A stretch of 64,000 nt of DNA, taken from positions 82,513,236 through 82,577,235 of the forward strand of contig CM069433.1 in the NCBI GenBank assembly GCA_035610365.1, read 5' to 3'. The DNA comes from Aquatica leii (lineage: Eukaryota; Arthropoda; Insecta; Coleoptera; Lampyridae). The position numbers and the translations under genes are program-made. Shown piece by piece: positions 57,101 through 64,000 of the stretch. The notes below the pieces were generated by a model, which ran no database searches, was not told the DNA's origin, and worked only from the letters and a program-made list of their open reading frames with translations. Every line of letters begins with the position of its first letter. Position 1 is the stretch's first letter.

Positions 57101-60100
57101 CTACAGTTGCACGAAATTGTAATATGGTTAAAAATTAGTCCCGATTCTGTAACTGATAAAGTAGGGTGTTCTAACTTTAACAGTTCAATACTAATGTAAA
57201 TTATGACACACACCTTTAGCAATCTCGTTATATTAATCTTAAAATGTCCGAAAAAGATTCTGCAACAGAACGAAATCGAAATATTGCGGTTACACGCGCG
57301 CACGTTCTTTATATTTCGTTTTATTATTACTGAAACTCTAGTACAACATATTTGTTTACCTCTAAGTTCTAAAGCGTTCCAACACACAACTTCAAATAAA
57401 AGTTTAATGAATTTACTACTTAATTACGAATTCAATCGGTTCAAATATTTATTGTGAAACAAATTAACAATTTGTATTTTGATTTACTTGTTGCATTTTC
57501 ATCTAAATGCAGTTTTAGTTAAAAATTAATACATCCGCAGTAATAGAGAATAATTTTATAGGCCTTTGTGTAATGAATAATTAAGGAAGAAAATAATCAG
57601 TAATACCTATAAACACTGATCAAACTTCAAACGTTCCATTAATGATTAAAATTTTCTGATAAACCGCGCCGGTTGTGTTCAGTTTTCTGTTATTAGAAAC
57701 AATTTGCTGTATAGAGTAGGTTTTTATAAAGGATAAAGAACAAAGAGTAACTTTTCAAAGTAGATTTGGAATACTGAAATTGTTTGTATTACAGATACGA
57801 GCTGATGTAAGCTTGGAAGAGCGGCCAACTTCATGGAAAAACGGATACGCGGATGCTATTTTCAAAACATTATTTCCTCTTCAATGTGTCTTTTGAAAGC
57901 ACCGTTGCTCCCTTATCGAATACAGGCTAATGGCCATATTTTATACTTAAACATTCTACAAGAAATGCAAATAGTATATACGTATTTAGAGAAAAACGTT
58001 AAGCAACAATTATTAGCGACGTTGAATAAGAAATGATTGAATTATGAAATTTTACGATAACGAATATTAATTAAAGTAATTGCTAAATGAGGCAATCTAA
58101 ACCAAGTGTTCTAATCAAAGTTAAGGACTTATACATTTAACATGCACCTGTGAGCTGTCTAGGTAGTAAGGACGGAAAATGTGGGAAGATGCAATAATTA
58201 ATAGTACTGTAATAATGTCGTTAGATCACAGGAGGCCGCTTCGCTCTACCGTAACCGCTAAGCGGACTAAATTAGATCAGGTTACATAGTTATCTAGTAT
58301 CCGGTGGAGCGAGTGTCATGTGATTACAGTATAGAGATAATATCTTTGTTGTAATTACATCATAGAGTAGAACATAATTGAACTAGATATTATTAATTGC
58401 ATATGAGTCAGAGTTCAATTATGATTTTTACATAGAAGCGGAATTTCCCGAAAGCATTTTTCAAACAACGTTCAATTTTTAGTAGTAACATTACGGAAAC
58501 TACTGCGCATTAAAATATGTTTCACGCACGATTAACACTAGTAAATATTGTTTTGGCTAGTTTTCTCAATACGTTTCTACATTTTCCGTTTCGTTATTCC
58601 ATAGATTTGTGTTCTAATGCCTACACGAATAGGGAGACAGTTATGCTCGTTACGCACCGTAGTCCCTTCCGGAGGGTTTTTGTCTGTAATTCTTATAAAT
58701 CTCAGCTTCGTAAATCCTAAAGTATCAATGATATATTATATCTTTATTCTATTAACACAAACAATAACACGAATATTTATAACCATTTATTACAATACAA
58801 ATTTATTTGTTACAGAAAATATCTCATTACAGCTCTTTGCATATCAGTAATTAAATTTAATTATTTAACATTAAAACACGAATTTCTCTAATATACGATA
58901 TTTCACAAACAAATTATTTTGCGTCTGCGTTAGACTTGATCCTGAAGGCTAAAATGTAAATCAGATAAAAGCACGATCTGAACACATTGAAAAATAACAT
59001 ATTTCAACTTTGTAAACAGTTTCCAACAAAATATTTTTAATAAAAAATAGAAAGTTTATTATAAATAACAGAACAAAAAATGACTAAAAAAAAATACGTG
59101 TTACTTTATTAACATTAAACTTTTAAAGTCACGTCGCAACTGTGTTAATGAAAGTAAAATCGGGGTCAAATTATACAATAATATGGTTTTTTCGGCAGAT
59201 GACTATTGTAAAAGAAGGAGAATACGTTTTTTCTACGATTAACAGATGATACAACACATTGCATGTTTATTAGCGATTAGGCAACGTTGTGCATTCCTTA
59301 TGACTAAAAAGCGGAAGTTGTTGCAGTAAAAATCTTTAAAGATTGCGCCATAATTGCATATAAAATTTTCTAAAATTGTATTAAGAACTAGGAAAATTGC
59401 AGTATAAAAGAGAAAAAAAATTATATGAATGAAATACAAACAGATATATAATTATTCTGATTATAATCTATCAATGTATACCTTTATTAGTGTTCTTCCA
59501 TAAAATTAAGTTTTTGATCAATTAGTACACGTTTATATATAATTAAAAACATCGAAACTGTGCCTCTAGAAGTATTTATGTTATACTTATGCATAAAATA
59601 AGAGAATTAATTAATAACATACCAATTTAACAAGTAGCATCAACTGGTTTTTCACAGTTAGTGCTGTATGTTTTAATGCACGTATTTAGCTTACTTAAAA
59701 CTAATCCACTTAATTTAGGCATCTTAATTAGTAAATAACATCTCAAAATTACCAAAAACTTTATAAAATTGTAAACAATGAAAATATCGGTAGGTAACAT
59801 AATCTCATAAGTTATTATACGGTTACACGCATAACAAACTTTAAGATAAGGTAAATATGATATTTATTACCGTTGTTACTAAGAAAACCGGAAGAAAAAA
59901 TTAGAACTTTTTTAATTTAATTGCAAGGTATATTGCAATACTGTTAAAAATTGCTGGAAAATTGCAATAACACAAAAAACTGCAAATACCAACAACTTCT
60001 ACTCTTTACTTATGAGCAATTTTATTTTCGTATAGGTCTTAATCATTTCCTTACAGGTCAATTTCATTACAGTACAGGATAATAAATTATGAAAGCATAA

Positions 60101-60180
60101 TTTAGAAAAATTGTACAAATATTCCTGGTACCATAATTATTAAATTTAGATATTAAATATTTTATGTTTGCAAACGTTGG
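54190..60180. other. Long AT-rich stretch without recognised genes
   Basis: The frame 54,288-54,566 (+, 92 codons) is hydrophobic with two possible membrane segments but has no known motif. At 57,795 an acceptor-like ttgtattacag is followed by a 33-codon open stretch (SLEERPTSWKNGYADAIFKT inside) ending in TGA. It could be a terminal exon but is unmatched. A GC-richer patch at 55,340-55,660 has no long open frame. Confidence 0.4.
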
Positions 60181-60187
60181 AATTTGT

Positions 60188-61447
60188 ATGTTCGACAGGT
60201 TAAATAATCGAATCAGTCAAACAACAAAATTAGTCAATTTGCAATAACAAAATGTTTAAATTAACTTTAAGTGAGTATTTATTAATTTCGATCAGTTTTT
60301 TGAACTGCATTTAGGAAAGACCGGTTGTCTTTTGGCATTCTTCGACAGTTCAGTTCGCACAGTGTCGCTGTCTTGTTACAAATATTTTAATTGGTTCTGT
60401 AGCTTACACTGAATAAAACAGCATACTAGAAAATTAATTATAAACACTTTGTACTTAAGTTATAATAAAGTATATAAAGTTATTATAGTATCAACTTGTG
60501 TTGCAAGACTAATGCAAATGACTCGTTGATACGATGAAAAAATTACATATTTAAAATAATAAGCAAAAGTATTTACTGTTGTCTGTACCTCTGTAACTGA
60601 CTTCTTGTTTCCTCTTCGAGTATCATTTTCTTAAGTAACTAGATTGTTAAGCTGCAATACAGTTGTTCTTTTAACAATCTCCTTTTGTCGCAACATTTCT
60701 TATATTTGAACCAACTTTGCAGTAAATATTTTTGTGTCATATTAGATCCATTGATGCAATTAGCTTTATCTTGCATTTTCTAAACGCAAATGATCATTAT
60801 AAAAAGATTAAAAGAATACTCCAGAACAATTGAATTGAAACAACCACTTCTTCAAATAAGATATTCGTATTAGTAAAGCTTACTTATTTAGAATAACACC
60901 AATACAAATTATCCTTCAGCATTTACAAATATAGCTCATTAGGTTTATAAGTCACATCCACTCTGTTCCAGCTTTTAAGAAAAACGTTTACATATGAACT
61001 TCGTATTTGTCGAAAGAACTTGACGACATTGTTAACGATTCAGGGTTCGGCATGAATAGATTTCTTACTTGAAATTAATGTGTTAAGAAATTAAAGTAGT
61101 AATTAATTAACTAACATTACATGTATTTTAAACACGTAAATTATAATCCCGTTTTTTAAATAAATGCCTAATATCAAAAATTAAATAATAGTTACACCTA
61201 TAAAATAAATATAAGTTCTGACATATAATTGCTTAGTTGTGACTGTAGGAATCAGTAGTACGATTTAGGTAATACCAACGCAAATTTTTAAATTTAGGTT
61301 ATTTATTTTCCTCGTCACTTTTTTGTTTTCAATAGTGTATAATTCGTAATGTGCATTGCCAAATCGTATCAAATGCAGCTTCGCTTTCAGCACGACTCGG
61401 CTGTAAACTTTCATACTCGTTGATAATGACTACCATTCCTTACTCGT
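60188..61447 (+). repeat. Diverged duplicated segment, copy 2
   Basis: It aligns with 30,165-31,260 in the same orientation. It has an extra block of about 160 bp (roughly 60,260-60,425, including gaccggttgtcttttggc) and another near 61,355-61,425 that copy 1 lacks. Confidence 0.75.
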
Positions 61448-61449
61448 TA

Positions 61450-62080
61450 TATTCCGTACAGTTACTGCAATACCAAAAACTACAAAATAATGGCTTGGCT
61501 GTTTAAAATCCAGTGAATTTCATCGCCCCACTGATGACTTAATTTGAACTAACCTTCAGTTTAAGGCTGCATCTTCTGTTTAATGTTCTTGCTTCACATA
61601 TTTTTTATTTATCTACCCTCTCTTAACCTTTGTAAATGATCACACCACCGCAATTGTTTTTTTTTGCATTATTTTAAAAATTTCTTTCACTTAATAAATT
61701 TCATCATCATAGAAGTTTAAGAACTCTTTGTATTGTTCCTAATAGTCCATGTTCTAATACGGAACAACAGAATGGGTTTTTTGTACTAAAAATTTTTGAT
61801 GCCTTCTCCATTGCATAGTTTTTCAAATTCCACAAATCAAAATATGGCTCTTTTCCATGTCTCGAAATTTTATTAATAAATTGCTTTATTAGCAAACAAA
61901 ATGTATGATAAATCCACTTTGAGTCTTAATTGTGACTTGCAATCATACGTTCTCGTTATCCAAGAACTAATTCGTAAATGTTTGACATTTCTTCCGTTTC
62001 TGTTCTTCCCATGCCCGCTTTAAGATGATATGCCATAAATGACTTATTTTGTTTAAGTTTAACTTTATTTGTTGCCTAAG
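61450..62080. other. Stretch without recognised genes, leading into LINE 3' end
   Basis: No coding motif. The part nearest 62,080 would be the 3' untranslated region of the minus-strand LINE. Confidence 0.4.
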
Positions 62081-62089
62081 CTTACAAAT

Positions 62090-62490
62090 TGGTCCGTGCT
62101 TTACAATTACTACCTTACATTCTATTTACTTTGTTTTTTTTAAATACATTTCAATACCCCTGCTCTCTTCTTAACTTTTTCCTCCATCACCATACTTCTT
62201 CCATCCACTCCGCTTCATTTCCGTTTTCGTCTAAAATTTCCTATATTTTCATAACCTCTTCTCTTAATTCACTGCATTTCTCTCTCATGTGGCTAAGGTC
62301 CCCCGTTTCATCTCCACATAGGCTGCACATCTTTTCTTCTTCTTTTTTCCAATATTTGTTACCTAACTCCGCGTTCCCACATCTGAAACGTGCTATCATT
62401 TTTTTCTTTTTGTTGCTTTTATTCTCTATATCTTTGCATTCATTTGATAGTTTAGATGAGTATTTTGCTGTAACACTGTAACTGTACGCT
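62090..62490 (-). pseudogene. LINE C-terminal zinc-knuckle region
   Basis: The minus strand reads SNECKDIENKSNKKKKMIAR, then FRCGNAELGNKYWKKEEEK and CSLCGDETGDLSHMREKC. The last is a C-X2-C-X8-H-X4-C knuckle found at the end of R1/jockey-type arthropod LINE ORF2 proteins. Frame shifts follow it. Plus-strand frames here are shadows in C/T-rich DNA. It is the last part of the LINE whose reverse transcriptase lies to the right. Confidence 0.75.
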
Positions 62491-62494
62491 GTGA

Positions 62495-62582
62495 TATTTT
62501 ATTCAGTTGTGGTTTTTATTTGACGTTTTCTATACTGTATATTATGGTCTAAAGAAATAAATGTATATCTATCTATCTATAC
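62495..62582 (+). repeat. Foreign tail with (TATC)n at LINE breakpoint
   Basis: Between the LINE polymerase and zinc-knuckle parts lies a plus-oriented stretch ending aaagaaataaatgtatatct then repeated atct to 62,580. An AATAAA followed by a short tandem repeat resembles the 3' end of another retroelement inserted on the plus strand. Length changes in this microsatellite are likely. Confidence 0.45.
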
Positions 62583-64000
62583 TGCGAACAGGCTTGGGCT
62601 CAGTAGGCATCCCTGTTTCAATCCTCTCTTTATAATGAATTTCTCGCTTTCTTCCCCATTCACTTTGACCCTGCTCCTCGTTTCTTCGTAGATTTCCTCT
62701 ATTCTTTCTATTAATCTTTCATTGATTTTTTTCTCTTTATGTATTCCCACAGTTTTTCCCTGTTCACTTTGTCAAAAGCGGCTTTTAGATCTACGAATAG
62801 TGCCACCATTTTCCCTCTTTTTTTCTAGCTCTCTATTCGCCAAGTGTTTCAGTATATATATATATATATGTTGTCTATCACTCTTCTTCCTTTTCTGAAT
62901 CCCGCTTTTTCTGTCTGGTACCAAACTTCTTTCCTCTATTTCCTTCTGTAGTCTTCCTTGTAGTACTGTCGCATATAATTTGTATGCCGTGCTTAATAAT
63001 GTTACCCCTCTGTAATTCTTGACTTTATTTCTTTTTCCTTTTTTATGGATTGGGCATATTATTCCCTCTCTCCATCTCTCCGGGAATCCTTCCCCTTTCC
63101 ATATTTTGTTTAGTATTTCCGTCATTCGTTTTGCTACATTTTCTTCCCCGTATACCCACTCTTCGCCTTGTATCCCATCTTCTCCTGTTGCTTTTCCTTT
63201 ATTTATCTTCTTTATTGCCTCTATTACTTCGTCTTCATTTATTCTATCCCTGTCTCCTTCTTCCCGTCTTACTACTGCGTCTTTTCTTTTTTCTGATTTT
63301 GTTCTTCCCCTCCCAGCAGGTTCCTAAAATATATCTCCCATTCTTTAATTTGTATTCCCTTTGTCGTCATGTTTTTTTCCTTTCTTTCTTTAGGTACTTC
63401 CATACATCTTCCGTTTTTATTCCTTTGATCTGCTCCTCTTGTATCTTTCTGTTTTCTTCCTTCTTTCTCTTGCATGTTATCTTGTATATTTTTACTGCTT
63501 CTTTGTATTCTTATTTTTCTTTCCTCCCTTTTTTCCACTGTCTTAATGCTCTCCTTGCATTTTTCTTTGCTTCCTTGCATTCTCTATCCCACCATTTCTT
63601 CATTCCTATTTTCTCCCCCTTCCACTTTCTAAATCTGACTTTCTTTGTTGCTTTCTTCATCATCGCTCTCATTTCCTCCACACTCTCTTGTAATCCCTTC
63701 CCTACCCATACCGTTTTCCCTAATCTCTTTATATCTTTTTATACCCTCTTCTGTCCACCTTTTTTTTATTAGGTACTCCTCATCTTTTCTCTCTCTTCTC
63801 TTTCTCTTCCTTTCATTGTCAATTCCAGTGGTTGATGATCTGACTCTACCCTTTCTCCCACTTTAAATGTTTTCACCTTTTCTCCAGCCTCTTTATTTGT
63901 CATTACAAAATTTTTATTATTGATTCTCCCCTTCCTCCTATGTACGTATATTGCCCCATTCCTTCTTCTTCTCTGTTCCCATTCATTATTTCCCACCCTT
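62583..64000 (-). pseudogene. LINE ORF2: endonuclease end and reverse transcriptase
   Basis: This runs in from the right edge on the minus strand. The endonuclease ends with VESDHQPLEL near 63,830, the SDH motif of APE-type nucleases. A linker carries KEWEIYFRNLLGG near 63,330. The reverse transcriptase follows: GFPERWREGIICPIHKKG and NYRGVTLLSTAYKLYATVL (about 62,990-63,090), a frame change in an A/T run near 62,825, VALFVDLKAAFDKVN with the first catalytic Asp near 62,790, and GLKQGCLLSPSLFA just before 62,583. The YxDD motif and thumb are missing because the sequence breaks there. A (TA)n run at 62,853-62,869 interrupts the palm. The element copies itself by target-primed reverse transcription, but this copy is dead. 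Confidence 0.88.

Noticed and set aside
62089..63866. Plus-strand leucine/serine/phenylalanine-rich frames up to 240 codons
   Set aside because: They are antisense shadows of the purine-rich minus-strand LINE coding sequence.
1..64000. CRISPR arrays, rRNA genes, operons, telomeric repeats
   Set aside because: Looked for and not seen. The only tandem structures are the 171-bp unit and short microsatellites.

Overview
The window is AT-rich, non-coding-dominated nuclear DNA of an arthropod, most likely an insect. This is inferred from the mix of transposon families (Ty1/copia with the copia-type primer site, Ty3/gypsy, pogo, Tc1/mariner with the arthropod-type HTH, a Penelope-like fragment, an arthropod-type LINE), from spliceosomal exon signals, and from the absence of any bacterial gene arrangement. 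No RNA gene, CRISPR array or operon is visible.

The only host coding sequence I can support is a 52-bp exon on the minus strand at 17,698-17,749. It has good splice sites and encodes 17 residues matching the start of the Sema domain of insect semaphorin-2a. If right, much of the window is the interior of very large introns of this gene. Both intact-looking LTR retrotransposons are antisense to it.

Layout. 0.8-1.9 kb: fold-back repeat with ~171-bp subunits. 3.0-4.3 kb: dead mariner-like transposase (-). 5.17-9.68 kb: complete copia-type LTR element (+) with apparently identical 208-bp LTRs, 5-bp target duplication, primer site and polypurine tract, but a broken ORF. 9.9 kb: small palindromic element. 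13.7-15.5 kb: pogo-like and Tc1-like remnants. 17.7 kb: semaphorin exon. 18.9-20.4 kb: a 1.5-kb element with arms rich in GTAAC/GTTAC. 21.1 and 23.7 kb: two more mariner-like fragments. 27.7-28.4 kb: a TA-flanked MITE containing a perfect 40-bp hairpin and a hammerhead-like core, then a TAA-flanked MITE inserted in an older dispersed repeat. 30.2-31.3 kb: a diverged segment found again at 60.2-61.4 kb. 33.6-34.1 kb: Penelope-like remnant with a second hammerhead-like core. 37.07-46.97 kb: a complete 9.9-kb gypsy LTR element (+) with ~1.82-kb LTRs, 4-bp target duplication and a textbook -1 frameshift signal between gag and pol. 50.4-53.8 kb: pogo transposase (-) bracketed by repeated motifs. 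54.0 kb: TTAA-flanked MITE. 62.1-64.0 kb: LINE (-) with endonuclease end, reverse transcriptase and terminal zinc knuckle, running off the right edge.

The two LTR elements look very recently inserted, yet their reading frames are broken mostly by one- or two-base changes, several in homopolymers. This points either to assembly error or to defective copies mobilised in trans. I found no convincing undescribed system. The best leads are the hammerhead-like cores, the gypsy frameshift signal, the GTAAC-rich element and the 30-kb-separated duplication.
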